NCBI GenBank assembly: GCA_013407085.1
Contig: JACCGJ010001914.1
Location: forward strand, 1 to 64,000
Direction: 5' to 3'
Length of the DNA stretch: 64,000 bases
From: Atriophallophorus winterbourni
Taxonomy: Eukaryota; Platyhelminthes; Trematoda; Plagiorchiida; Microphallidae
The notes below the pieces were generated by a model. The model did not search any database. It was not told the DNA's origin and saw nothing but the letters and a program-made list of their open reading frames with translations. Position numbers and translations under genes: made by a program. This document shows positions 12,650 to 26,274 of the stretch, piece by piece (the first letter of the stretch is position 1; every line of letters begins with the position of its first letter).

Positions 12650-15285
12650 TGCGAGTGGTTACTTTTCTCCTTTTACATATATACTGTAACTTTCACGTAG
12701 CTTGAACCACCACACTCCTTGATAAAATATCAGCTTAATGCCTTAATTCAGCTAACGTGATTCACATAAAAGTAAGATGATACTAGGGGGCAAGTTTCCA
12801 TGGTTAGAATCGGAGGTTGTAATGCAAATGTCATCATTATGAGATACATAGAAAAAATTGGGAAAGATTCATATGTTTAGTAAAATCGACATCAGATGCA
12901 TGGTATAGTATTTATAACGGCATTCGAGGAGTCCATACATCTTCTAGAGTTTTGATTCAGGCTTTAAACAAACCGCATTATGTTGTTATAAATGTACCTT
13001 GCAACGTTTTAGGGGTTTCGCAACATCAAAAATTCCTTCTAGTTAACTGTGTACGAAATCACAAAGATTTCCTCGTTTCGAGACAATATTTAAACTTTGC
13101 AAGAAACCAAAAAACGTAAACAGCAAAACCTGGTGATTTAAATTTCGTAGATTCGACTTTAAATAAGAATAAGATGAGAGTGAACTTGAAACTCATCAAC
13201 TCACTGTTGGACGTAGAAGAGTGTTGTATACCAAATAGTTTAATCAGATGTTGTGTGCCGGATTAAAACACCGGCCATGCAGCGTAAACTGCTAACAGGC
13301 TGTATATCGCGCGTGTGATTTACCCGATTATGGTAAAAATCGATTTTAACTGGAGAGCCAATAACACAACTATGCGTAGGCGTGACCTTGAGTCGCGCCC
13401 CGATGCGCGTGTTCGCACTTATCCTGGTCGTATGCACGCACGTACTTCTGCATGCGTCCGCTACGGTTGGGCTCAAACGCAAGATCAGTGTTCATTAGAC
13501 TGATGCGGTGCGGTAATCGTGGATTGTCGAAACTTGAATAAAATTGGAACCGTTTTGATAATAACCAAATGTGAATTAAACTGTTCTCGTGAGAACTACC
13601 CATGTACATCAGCATTTAATTGTTTTTCAGACGTATCGTTTGTCACCAAGCGATCAAGATCGGATCGTATGAGGAATAAACAAGATTCAAGAATTTATGG
13701 CCACAAATGAACAAACTACAATGTGAGAGTAGAATTTCGCTACAGCCAAAGGGTACTGCTGGTGTAAGTGTGTAAGTGTTCTGTTGAGTTAATGGTAGCC
13801 AGCTGTCGGGTTGTAATCGAGAGTCTCAGATGGGCTTCCTAACTAGCTTTAACACGGGGTCACTCAGCATCTGAATGCATCAACGGAATTAGTATCAGAA
13901 TTTCGTCCAACGAATGGTCTGCGATAGATGGAAATCATATTGTGGATGTGCGAAGTGCAATATCGGTGAGCGCTAATATGCTGATGCGCAGAACAACACC
14001 CTCCAGCACAACACAAGTGTAAGAAGCGCCGAAAAGACCGACGACGTCAACCGTGAACCAGTAATAATTTGGGTTTCGGATAGATTGCATTAAAACGGCT
14101 CGAGTGATGACATTCTTATGAGCATGAGGAGATGGACAACGTCAGTCGTTATCGCATTCGTCAAGGTAGATCAAACGAGTCCTGCTTGAAGCCTACTGCC
14201 TGCAAATCAGATCAACGCGGCACCCTGGACAAATATGCTTCTGGTCAGTGTTCTGGTTACTTGATTTGACTATATAAAGCGTGTTTCGTTCTTTGTTATT
14301 TGCGTAATGAACACGCTTGACCATTTGGCTTACTCTTGTGCTGTGGAATTTGTTAATGAACACGATTAACTTTGGACTGAATGACGTCAGGGATAAATCA
14401 AGATAGAATCATCAAGTGGCTATTAAATGCGGGGTGACGAATTTAATGACCCGACATGTGATAAGAGGCCAGATGTTGGTATTCTGCCGCACCAGAGATG
14501 ATAGAATAATGGACCGGAATTTGGCCGATAATCCGAAGCAGTTGTGTGATTCAAGTCTCGCATTAAACACTCTGTATTAACCTTCCCCTTACAATATTAA
14601 GCTACAAAATTACGAACATTAATGGTCCTTGAATATTCGTGCAAAGTGTTTCACACTCGGTTGGTAAAAATAATCTATATATGTTCTGGACAAGCTGTTA
14701 CAGTTATTATCACAGAATTAATAAGGAAAAATTCAATTCGCCCCCATATAGAAGATATTGCTTTTCAACTTCTCAACAGAGTCATACTCCTCAACCCCTT
14801 TTGGATAACAAACGCTATCAGTTAGACGAAGGATTGCTGACCCAATTCGTGTAAATTTAAGTGAGTTTCCCGAGTGTAATACTCGAATCTACGCCGACAT
14901 AACCTGGTGGGAAAGAAAAGGACGTATCGATGTTCGTAAGAAGAGCAACGAGCACAGTCTATTTCTTCCAGGCGTTCCAGATGCTGCGACGGACGCTGTC
15001 AAACAACAAAAAATACTACTACACGATTAAAAACAGTGCCTCTACGTCGCAGAAACGATAAGAGCGCGGGAGTGTGTTGTTCTGAGTACCTTCAGGATAC
15101 CCGGGTCATCAAATTACAAATGTGATGGGCCACCTCTCTTGAAACGCACTTTCTTAACCTGCGCTATGCCAGACTTCGTCAGACAAACTTAGCGACTACG
15201 CAGGAAAAACATCAGAAACAAGCTGAAGCATTGACTTGTAAAGACAACAAAAACACAGATGTCGTTTCAAACACCCACAAACGTT
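12650..15285. other. Intergenic, mostly unrecognised; one CR1-type tail motif
   Basis: No gene recognised. At 13681-13693 the sequence AAGATTCAAGAATTTATGG matches the reverse of the 3' tail seen on CR1 fragments at 22.14, 24.83, 38.21 and 43.26 kb, so a decayed minus-strand CR1 3' end may start here. GC is locally higher at 13.36-13.51 kb, without a motif. Confidence 0.4.
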
Positions 15286-15289
15286 CGTG

Positions 15290-16200
15290 CTCTCAGGGGT
15301 TGGACAAATAGACACCATCCACATATTATCGCTACACACCAAAACCGTCATTAACTGTTTATACACAAATGCGCAGTGTTTACGGAACAAAACTGCTGAA
15401 TTAATTCATTTCAGCTATCAGTTTTCTGCTGACAATATCAAAGTAACTGAGACGTGGTTCAATGATCAGGTGAATGTTTGCGAGTTGGTGATTCCAAAAT
15501 AATTTTGCTTCGGCGAGACTGCTCAAGAACCGGTAGTGGAGTGGCTGTGCATTACCACGAGCGTCTTCACTGCACAACCGTTTCTGATACACAATTTGAG
15601 CTGGAGGATACGATGTGGTGTAATTTGCGCCAGGAATCGGGAGAGAACTGTATCCTTGATGTAATTTAACGCTCACCCACCTCATCTGACGCCCACAACG
15701 AAATGTTGCTAGAAATATTGCGTAACTCTAGAAATCTGAGCGGAAACAAACTACCCTTAATGAGTGATTTCAACCCTCTACAGTTTTACACCAAGAGAGT
15801 GCTCCCGCAGCAATCACTCGAGTACAAATTCCGCGAGATGATTAATCTTATTCGTTTGTACAACCACGTAAATTCCTTCACGCGACAGAGAGGCCCCGAT
15901 GAATCTTCAATCCTAGATTTGATTCTTACAACCGAAGAAACAGCAGTCGAGTCAGTGCAGTATCATAATCATCTGGGGCTAAGTGACCACATGTTTTACT
16001 TCGAATTCGTGTGCAGCGCCAGAATTGCATCTAATGACGTCAAGCTTATCAGAAGGGTCGATTACTTTGGCCTTCGCGAAGCACTGAAGATGCTAGAAGT
16101 GTGGTATCTCTATCTTATGAAGGCAGAAACTCACTGTTTCAGCATTTTACGAGTCATCGATATGAAAATAGATGAAAACTCAGCTTTGGTTCAGAAATAG
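15290..16200 (+). pseudogene. CR1-like LINE endonuclease domain remnant
   Basis: Across two frameshifts an AP-endonuclease-type domain can be followed: LYTNAQCLRNK, VTETWFNDQ with the catalytic-type glutamate (near 15445), then GSGVAVHYHERLHC, a degenerate LMSDFNP where GDFN is expected (near 15755), RQRGPDESSILDLILT, and HLGLSDHMFYFEF with the terminal SDH motif (near 15975-16005). The order and spacing are those of the ORF2 N-terminus. It has internal stops (near 15500 and 15667) and no RT domain follows. Confidence 0.8.
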
Positions 16201-16255
16201 AAGTTAGAAAATTTTGTTTCAAACACAGCAGCAGCAGCACTCAAAATTGGTGCTG

Positions 16256-16275
16256 TGTATGTGTGTGTGTGTATG
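16256..16275. repeat. Short (GT)n tract
   Basis: Alternating GT beside a 13-bp palindrome. Confidence 0.8.
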
Positions 16276-16295
16276 TTCACAGTGTGAACATACAC
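16269..16295. repeat. 13-bp perfect inverted repeat
   Basis: Arms 16269-16281 and 16283-16295 are perfect reverse complements separated by one base. This can form a tight cruciform or hairpin. It sits between a GT tract and a repeat that reads ATAAGGCGCACC and returns inverted as GTGCGCCTTATAGTCCG. Confidence 0.85.
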
Positions 16296-16299
16296 TATT

Positions 16300-16400
16300 C
16301 ATACATAAGGCGCACCGGAATATAAGGCTTACTGCCGATTTTTCGTAAAAATTAGTGTTTTTATGTGCGCCTTATAGTCCGAAAATACGGTACTCATCTT
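16300..16400. repeat. Short inverted-repeat element remnant (GCGCAC/GTGCGC)
   Basis: The left part reads ATAAGGCGCACCGGAATATA (from about 16305). The right part reads GTGCGCCTTATAGTCCGAAA (about 16364-16383), largely the reverse complement. This suggests a small MITE-like element. No target duplication was established. Confidence 0.45.
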
Positions 16401-16654
16401 CGCTCGCTGCAAACGGAACAGTACTCTACTTGATTCGTTGCAATCGAAGCAGTATTCAACTCGGTCGACGCACTGCTCAGATTCATACTCAGAATTCCTT
16501 CTTGGAACTAAAAGCGGTGAACGAACGTGATGATTATCAGAGTGAATTTGCGCGGATTCGAACATTGAATCTTGATCCATTTTACAATATGTTTGTTGAA
16601 CACCTGGTGATGTTCATTCATTTTGTCTTTTAATATCTTCATTATTGTAAATCT

Positions 16655-17374
16655 GTGATGCCTAAACGTTCAACAAGGATAGTATCTGGTGCGGTTCGGT
16701 CCCTAAAAGATATTCGCAATGTCTCAGACGATTTTGACTCTCTATCAGTTGGTAGACATGGACTCGATTGTATCTGTGCACCTTCTAAACGGGAACTTGA
16801 ATTGGAGAAAGATTTATTGATTGTTAATGTTAAAATCTCTAAGTTAACTTATGGCACCAGTCTTAGACGAACATTAAGCCTTTCTTGTCTTGTATCGCAC
16901 ACATTTTTAGATGAGTTATTGGAAGAGGTCCGGCGATTGATTGGCCAGTCGGAAGGCTTTGCGAGTCTCGCTTTGGCAATGCACAAGTTTCAAGTCGCCC
17001 TCACTCTATTGGAATGCCAGGCGGATTTGAACTCAAGTGCAACTTTGGAGTATATAGTGCATTTTTTAACGGCTGCATTTCAGCAACAGTGGGCTGATCT
17101 AATGTATGCTAGATACTGCGAAGGATTAGACGTTACATTTCAGCAACTCACAGAGTTCGTGTCACGTCGATCTCGTATTGATTGGAGTATATTTGGTCAA
17201 CTGTGCAAAGGTTTCCAATACTTTTCAATAGCAAGGTCTGTTAGCCTCGTCAATTGTCAAGAAATGGTTTCTGTTGGTCTAAAACTAAATGATTTTATAG
17301 TTGGTGGCATCGGTTGTGCTCTGGAAGCTGATTTTCCCGACGCCGAATTAGCTCAGATGTATATTGAAGTTTAA
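16655..17374 (+). pseudogene. BEL/Pao LTR retrotransposon gag region
   Basis: An open frame of 239 codons. Residues about 100-185 read in the style of the BEL/Pao gag domain (DUF1759-like): ECQADLNSSATLEYIVHFL, then QQWADLMYARY, then TFQQLTEFVSRRSRID. The N-terminal half is not clearly recognisable. Protease, RT and integrase do not follow, so the element is internally deleted or truncated. The stop at 17372 may be original or acquired. Assignment is by family-motif recall. Confidence 0.65.
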
Positions 17375-17690
17375 TTTCCCTACACTATTTTGGACCAGAT
17401 GGATAGCAAGCCCACTTCACCTGACACCAAATCAGCCCAAATGAATGGTAGGCCTGGTTCACATGACACTGGATCAGTCGAAATGGGGGCGACAGATGGT
17501 CGGCATGAGAATCCATATGATAGGCATAAGCCGTTCGGTTGTTTACCTGATGAGCCATTTGTGTTTCGATCCCCGGATACACTAATATTATTTAGCAGAT
17601 TAGGTTTGTTTAAATGGCGCAAGATGTCGCTGTTTGAGGATGAAATATACAAGGCTCGTTTGGGTTGAATTGCATACATAAGCTTCTTGT
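17375..17690 (+). other. BEL/Pao-associated segment of unknown coding value
   Basis: Open frames exist on both strands; the plus frame 17390-17665 ends MSLFEDEIYKARLG just before a polypurine tract. It could be the end of the element's polyprotein joined to gag by deletion. I do not recognise it. Confidence 0.35.
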
Positions 17691-17850
17691 AGGGGAGGGT
17701 GGCAGAACCAAAGGACGATGTGGGGTTCAGTCTAGCAAACGTTTTCTCTATAAAAAGTCACCTGTGTCCAGTGATGGTGATGCGACGTGGCGTGTGTGAA
17801 TCGCCACTAAATAAAGTCAATTTCTTTCTTCTATTGGACTTTTTGTTTGC
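17691..17850 (+). mobile_element. Probable BEL/Pao 3' LTR with polypurine tract, TATA and poly(A) signal
   Basis: AGGGGAGGG at 17691-17699 resembles a polypurine tract and is followed by TGGCAGAACC, a plausible LTR start. Inside are TATAAAA at 17749-17755 and AATAAA at 17810-17815, spaced as U3-R-U5 signals would be. No matching 5' LTR is seen upstream of gag, so the boundaries are tentative. Confidence 0.4.
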
Positions 17851-17997
17851 ATTGTAGTGTGTGGGGTGCGGAGACACTAGCTAAGCTGATTACACATTTC
17901 GACTCCATGGAAGAATTTGGTGGGAGGTGCAAGAGGTATGTTAATAGTCATTTAGCTTTGAAATTCTTCCTTTTCCATTCTACTTTCAATCTATATA

Positions 17998-18842
17998 CAG
18001 TGGAACCCGGGTACAACGAATCTCTGGGGGAGAGTAAAATGTTCGTTAAAAGCGGAATTCGTTGTAAGTAAACCGCATTGTCAGACATGTGATTTTGCCG
18101 CCGTTTTTCTGTACACGTGTAAACAAGTGAAGAATGTCTTACCTTTATGTGTTTCTTCATGCATTTAATCCATTTGATGATCAGATGATGCTACAGCACA
18201 CAGATCACAACATTTAATCCAACTTCATGTTAATAATTATAAATTTATTCTAAAACGAAGTAGTAAAAACATCTTGCACAAATACTGACAGTCCAATCTC
18301 ACGCTTCCATGAAGTAGCTGGCGATGCTCTTTTGTTTAAGTTTTGACTTCGCCACCGCCTCGATCTCTCTCCCCACAACTTCAAGTTCTCTCTCGACGTC
18401 TCTTCCTTCTATCCTAAAAATCTCCTGCAGAGATCAATAGCACTCCTGGCATCTTTCACAGACGGAACTACCTGTCAGAGAATTCACGTGATTTTGTTGT
18501 GCGTGAGTGCGAGTCAGTTAGCACACTGTAGGCTACGATGCCTGTGTCTCGCCAAGCTGTGTGTCAGTTTTATTCTTAGCGCACTGCAAGCCACTCTTGA
18601 CGGAGCGTTGTGTGTTAAAGGCAAGACAAAGCGAGTTCCTTGTATGTATGAGCTTTATTGAACAAACATAGCTGTCGGGAACGTGTACAGTGTTCGTAAA
18701 ATGCGAGATTCATAACGAACAGATTCGTTGTACGAATGTTTTAAATAGGCTTACAAAGAAGGAATTTATTTGGGAAATCATGGTGTGTTCGTTCAACCCA
18801 AGAATTCGTTGTAAACGAGTTCGTTGTAGGTGGGTTCCACTA
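17998..18842. mobile_element. Tigger/pogo-like DNA transposon remnant with TA target duplication
   Basis: The left end CAGTGGAACCCGGGTACAAC is mirrored at the right end by the reverse complement of TAGTGGAACCCACCTACAAC, with the outer G of the right end mutated. Both ends are flanked by TA (17996-17997 and 18843-18844), as expected for Tc1/mariner-type elements. The ends also contain sub-terminal TTCGTTGTA repeats. At 845 bp it is shorter than an autonomous Tigger, and a transposase tail is visible inside on the minus strand. Confidence 0.75.
18305..18472 (-). pseudogene. Tigger-like transposase C-terminal remnant
   Basis: The minus strand reads VPSVKDARSAIDLCRRFL, then after a frameshift EGRDVERELEVVGREIEAVA, then KQKSIASYF and a stop near 18307. 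A helical tail ending in a K-Q-x-x-I-x-x-Y/F-F motif is typical of pogo/Tigger transposase C-termini. The DDE core and DNA-binding domain are missing. Confidence 0.6.
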
Positions 18843-19004
18843 TACAAAACTGATTTTTGTAGACTTGAATTTGGTTTTGTTTATTGTTTCTACAGAATTT
18901 AGATGTTAAACCTTACTTTTTGTAATTAATTTGTGATATTAGAAATCTTTTCCTTTCAAGTGTTTGGTGAACCATTTGTTTGAATAATCTGTCTGTCATT
19001 GTTG

Positions 19005-19012
19005 AATTAGGT
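19005..19012. repeat. Left 8-bp target-site duplication of the hAT element
   Basis: AATTAGGT immediately precedes the left terminal inverted repeat. The identical 8-mer follows the right end at 21008-21015. Confidence 0.95.
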
Positions 19013-21007
<1,995 letters not shown>

Positions 21008-21015
21008 AATTAGGT
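21008..21015. repeat. Right 8-bp target-site duplication of the hAT element
   Basis: AATTAGGT, identical to 19005-19012. Confidence 0.95.
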
Positions 21016-21424
21016 AGTCATTTTGGACACTTGTAATTTGCTTGGATTTTGACAACAATTTTTGTATTTTTGATAGAGATATTTTAGACGGCAATTTTGG
21101 TTGATGAATTGTTTATATTTTTATATCTCAGGTTGTTTTTGATTTTGAATTGAATTTTTTCTGGAGTATTTTGGCGCCGTATCGTATAGTATATCCTAAT
21201 CGTTATTCTGAATTTGTCAAACTAAGAAACGGGTGGTCTACGCGTTAACCAACGACTTTAGTAGATACAATAAATGTGGCAAGTTGGAAAACCCTTCACT
21301 TTCTAATACATACTTGGCAGCCGCACGCTTGATTGAAGTATATCGCAGAAAGATCGCGGTATCTGGGTGTGCGGAAATTTGAAAAACGGCCTGTATTGCG
21401 AGGCTGTTTATTAGTTTACATACA

Positions 21425-22148
21425 GTGTACTCGGCTTACTTAGACGAATTTTCGAAAGTTTCCCACTGCAAACATTGTCAAATATACTCACTTTCTACGT
21501 ACATCCCGTTGTGGACTATCAGTGGAAGCTTTGGCACCATGGATAAAAATGGCATCTCCCTCCACGAAAGGATTTATCATAAGGCAACTAAAATGGTTAC
21601 TGGATTGCATAATCTACCTTTGAGCAGCGACTGACTAAATTTGATTGTACACCCTCGAGCGCAGACACCTCGGAGCTGAACTAATCCTAGCATACGGAAT
21701 AATCCATACGTGGTCCCGACCCGCAGTCACAACTCGAACCTTTAAATCCCAACTTCCCGATTAAACTGTCACCGCAACTTTTACGCAGTCCGAGTATGCT
21801 TTTTGTGGAACAGTTAACCGAAAAAAATGTTTCCTCATGAAACAAAATGATATTTCAAAAAATCTTGCGATCTTTCATCTTGAATAATACTGTTTTGGCC
21901 CTAGTTTACTGAAATCCACTAGTGATTCATTGCTACACACATCCGTGGTATAACAAATTTACCGAAACATATATTTAAAGGCGAAATTTCCTCCCCCCGT
22001 GCCACAATTGGAATTACTTTCGCTCTTCCCGTTTAGCACATAGACGCAAACAATAAAGTAACGATTTGCTTAATTTTCAAACGGATATCGTAAGGTACTT
22101 TACAGCTATTTGCTTTTTTACCATAAATTCTGAATCTTGAATCTTGAG
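21425..22148 (+). pseudogene. CR1-like LINE, RT C-terminus and 3' tail
   Basis: The readable part MDKNGISLHERIYHKATKMV then TGLHNLPL is the thumb/C-terminal region of a CR1-type RT (21538-21634). It continues out of frame as ERRHLGAELILAYGI and so on. It ends in a short tail, TGAATCTTGAATCTTGA (22130-22146), shared with other CR1 copies in the window. It is 5'-truncated with stops. Confidence 0.75.
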
Positions 22149-22259
22149 GCGAATACCGCGATTGGGTAGTAGCATTTACGCAGGTTAAACACAAAAATAT
22201 TCAGGCGATGTCTAAAACCTCTGGCTATTCTGTGGTCATAGGAACTGCAGCCATGGCCC

Positions 22260-22900
22260 ACAAGGTTAATCTATCTAAATTCTCATCATAAAGGGGAATT
22301 TTGCCAACTGACTGGAAAACTGGGCTTAATATACCATTGGCAGCATTCGTTGAGGTCTGAACAATTAAAACCCTTTGAAGTTACTTTCGATGGTTTCAAA
22401 AATAATTGGCCGTTTGGTGCGCGAACTGTTCTGAAACACTTCGAGAAACAGGAATTTATCTATGAGACACAACACAGATACTGGAAAACACATTTATGCC
22501 TAAATAACTCACTTATGGCATAAAATGCTTGTACGTAAGCATTAAATGAGAAAAGTGTTTAGCTGTAACTTAAATTAATTTGATCGCTTTAAACTCTTTT
22601 TAAGCTGCAGGATATCGGCATCACTCAGAATCTGCTTTCTTACTTTCTAAGTTATTCGTATAACGGATACAAAAGTCAGAAAAGATATCGAAATATTCGG
22701 AGCTATTGAAGCAACGAGAGTAGTCCTTAAAGCCTCAGAACTTTGTTTCAAACTATTTCTGCTATTTATAAATGATCTGTCGCAATTTATATTGGGCGAA
22801 CTTATTCTTTTTGATGAAAATGTAAAATAATTTGGTTGACGATGAAATTTGTAATAAATTGCTTAGTATAACAGGTATGCTTCAATAAAACAGGATACCG
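22260..22900 (+). pseudogene. CR1-like LINE, central RT fragment
   Basis: Pieces in several frames give KHFEKQEFIYETQHRY (near 22440) and, after sequence like IGITQNLLSYFLSYSYN, LLFINDLSQFILGELILFDE (22765-22820). There the catalytic FADD is changed to FDEN. The order matches the RT palm. It is distinct from the copy ending at 22148. No tail was identified. Confidence 0.7.
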
Positions 22901-23519
22901 ATCAATTTCGGCAGGTGTACAGTGTTATAAGCTCAAAACACTTTTTCATTTGTATGACTCAGATAACGGTCAAAACATTTAGTGGACTGGTTCGAAGAAA
23001 GTTAGTTGAGTCTGGATGTGCCAAAGTCAGAAAACTGGTTTACAAAGCGAGGGCGTCTGTGAGCGTGCAGGCAATACACATAGCTAAATTTGACGCATTA
23101 TCAAACCATTCCAGTGGTTCTCATTTCCATACATAATCAATACACGCTTCCATGCTGATACGTATTAATTCAAATATATCATTAAATCTCAGACACGTAG
23201 CAAGTTGAACCAGTAATAACACGCTAGAACGAAACCATAGTAAATTGTAATCTGAGACTAACATGTTCATACGCGCGTGAAGTGCGGTCAGACAATTGAA
23301 AGTCTGAGAATTCGAGGGTTAATCTTCCTTTGAAAATTGAAATTTAGCTTAATGTGGGGACGATGCAATATTCAATTATGAGCACGATGGTTATTTTTGT
23401 TTTGAATTAGCTTATCTTGAAGAATAATATTTCACGTTTAGAATTTTATTTTGTGTAAAACGGTTGTCTGGTCGCTCCGTCGTGCGGCACTAGATACGTT
23501 ATTAAGACAAGCATTGTTT

Positions 23520-24835
23520 GATCAAAATATCACATTGTTACTTGGACATATCGAAGACGTTTGATAGTGTGGACCATTCTATATTCCTGAGCAAGCTGTA
23601 GGATGTTGGTGTACATGGGTGCCTTCTTACCCGGCTGAGAAGTTACCTTCTCAATTGCACGGCAAGTGTACATATCGACGGTGTGTTGTCGAGGGACGTA
23701 AATGTCACTAGCCGTGTCCAACAAGCTTGCTTATTTGGTTCGGTTTTCTTTTCGGTGCACATAAACGATATTACAAAGCTTGTCACAGCCAAAATGGTTC
23801 TATCTTCGGATGTTGCCAAAGTTTCGACGCGAATCACGACAAACGTGGATTGTTTGCGTTTACAAAGCGCTTTGGATATATTGAAAAGCTGCTCAAAGCG
23901 AAGCAAGCTTCCATTAAACTTCAGAAAGTGCAAAATGGTGCAAATAGTTAATGATTTCTCATTCTCCTACAACATTGGATCGCAACAACTGTATTGGACA
24001 ACAAAAGAAAAGAACCCACTTGTATGGATTATTGGAAGTATTAAGAATAGCTTGCAATGAGGAGCAGTGTACAATCGAGCTAGCCACATGCTAGGTATGC
24101 TCCGGCGTATTTTCGGGCATTTTCCCGTGAAACATTCGCCATGCTCATAAATACGTATATTAACCCACTCCTGGATTACTGAGTGCAAGCTGGGGCACCA
24201 TGGCTACAAAAGCACAGGAATATGCTCGAGAGGATTTATCACAGAACAACTAAAATGGTCGACAGTCTCCACAACTTATCATATGGTGATCGACTGCTTT
24301 ATCTCAATTAGGATACACTGGTTTGCAGACAAGTTAGATTTATTCAATCTTAACTTATAAAATGAAGAACTCAAAGATGCACCATCTGAAGCATCTATGT
24401 CGCCTCTAGTCAAGCCATACCACATGTACACACCCAATTCAATTCATATTCCATATTCTCACCGGAACTGCTGTACGTTTTTCTATTGAATGCGCTTTTG
24501 TATCTTATGGAACTTCCTACCGTCAGTACAATTATCTAGTGAAAGTTTTTTCAGGAAGAAATGGGATATACTCATGCGTAGTATTTCCACCCTACGTCAC
24601 GTTTATATAACTGAATTGATCAACTTCACACGACATTTATCCTAACGAATATTTTACCCTCATTCCGTGACATGACTTTATCCTATCTACCAATCCGTAG
24701 ATCTTCTTAGTGTCTCAAGTTTTGTATATAATATTGTTCCTATACAAATATCCTATGGTGTTGTAAAGCTACAAGCTTTTTAAACCAATAATTTCCGAAA
24801 CTTGGAACGTGAATCTTGAATCTTGAATATTAGGT
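23520..24835 (+). pseudogene. CR1-like LINE, RT palm to 3' tail
   Basis: Readable blocks are LDISKTFDSVDHSIFLSKL (23540-23600), VHINDITKLVTAKMVL with a degraded catalytic box (SSDVAK for FADDAK, near 23810), LPLNFRKCKMVQI (near 23915), then the C-terminal region with HRTTKMVDSLHNLSYGD. The longest frame is 23683-24060. It ends with the tail GTGAATCTTGAATCTTGAAT near 24809-24828. Frameshifts and a missing catalytic pair make it inactive. Confidence 0.85.
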
Positions 24836-24884
24836 CTGTATGCGGTTGGTTGAGACGTTAAAACAAGGTCAAGTGTTGAAAGTT

Positions 24885-26270
24885 TTGAGATTCAAGATTC
24901 ATGATTCAAGAATTTTTGGTATGAAAAGCTTATAGCTGTGCATCACTAGAGGATATTCGTATAAGGCGTTTGAAGGATCGACACTTTATTTTTAGTTAGA
25001 ACAACATTTCTTGCATCGTGTCGGCATTTTGAAAAATTATTCATTAAGATTAATTTTGTGTGAATTTGCATACTTCAGTTATATAAACCAAACGAAAAAA
25101 GAACCGAACTAAGTACCGATACTAGTTGGGCACAGCTGGTGACATCGATGTCCCTAGGCATCACACCGTCGATACGTATAGTTGCCGTGCATTTGAAAAA
25201 GTATCTTCTCAGCCAGGTAAGAAGGCACCTATTAATACTAACATCCTGCAGCTGGAGATTATAATGGTCCACGCGATCAAACGCCTTCGCAATGTCCAAG
25301 TAACAAGCATGCACTCGACCACCCGCATATACAACCTGCGTCCAGTCGTCCATTGCCTCTAATAGGTTAGAGATGCAAGGTCGAGACTTCTGAAATCCAT
25401 GTTTCTCTCTTAAAAACTTATTGTGGGTTTCGAGTTTACCCACCATTCTTTTGCACACAATTAGCTTCATGTCTTTTGTCATCAATATAACGTGTGACAG
25501 GGACATTATTTGCTGAGTCAGAACGAGTTTCACATTTTCAATTCATTTGGTACCTTAATCTCGCTCAAAGTGTGATTAAATAAATCACAAAGTGGTTCAC
25601 ACAATTGACTGCCACATAAATCTAGGATAACAGTTGCGATTCAATATGCTTCCGTGGACTTGTTGATAATCAACCTGTGTAGGTGGTGCTGCACTCTTCC
25701 AGAATCGATGCATAAATGGCTTATATTATCTGGCTGACAATTCGGATCGTTGTAATTCATCCTTGCACATGAAAACTCGTGAATAAAACTGGATATATCG
25801 TTAGTCGTTTGCAGCACAAATCAGTTGGTCTAGATTCATTCTGCGATTTGGCTGGTTAAAGTGATTGTACTGTGGAGCGAGTTTGATAAGCTCATTGTAT
25901 CTATATTCGAACGATTGCAAGTTAAACTCACTTTTTCAATTTAGAAGCGAGAGATTACAATCCCCATGATCAACAATTGCTTAGTCTGTCGGTTTGGGAT
26001 GTATTATAATGATCCGATTAAGTTATCACTCAACAAGATTTTCGATAATGACGAACGGTAAAGATGCCGAATGTACATTCATCTCCATTGACTAGGATCA
26101 TTGAACACCACAACTCATCAAAGAGGCTTAGATGAAGATAATACATTTCATTACACTGCGATAAACGTTCATTAAAATAAAGCGCAAGTCCACCACCAAA
26201 TATCAGGCGATCGCGATGGAGTAGTAACATGCTCGTAATTAAAAGCTCATGGTCAGTCATGTAACGGCTG
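24885..26270 (-). pseudogene. CR1-like LINE, antisense, endonuclease through RT with tail
   Basis: Reading the minus strand from the right: HRDRLIFGGGLALYFNERL and DELWCSMILVNGDECTFGI (endonuclease, 26030-26260), then the RT part LREKHGFQKSRPCISNLLEA, VHACYLDIAKAFDRVDH and MPRDIDVTSCAQ (25075-25440). The tail GATTCAAGATTCATGATTCA (24891-24910, as read on plus) marks its 3' end. It faces the preceding CR1 copy tail to tail, about 55 bp apart. Multiple breaks. Confidence 0.85.
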
Positions 26271-26274
26271 GAAC

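Noticed and set aside
14260..14320. TATATAAAG with downstream T-rich tract, resembling a promoter; similar sequence at 32215-32260
   Set aside because: No gene follows either site. It may be a shared decayed repeat, but the similarity is short.
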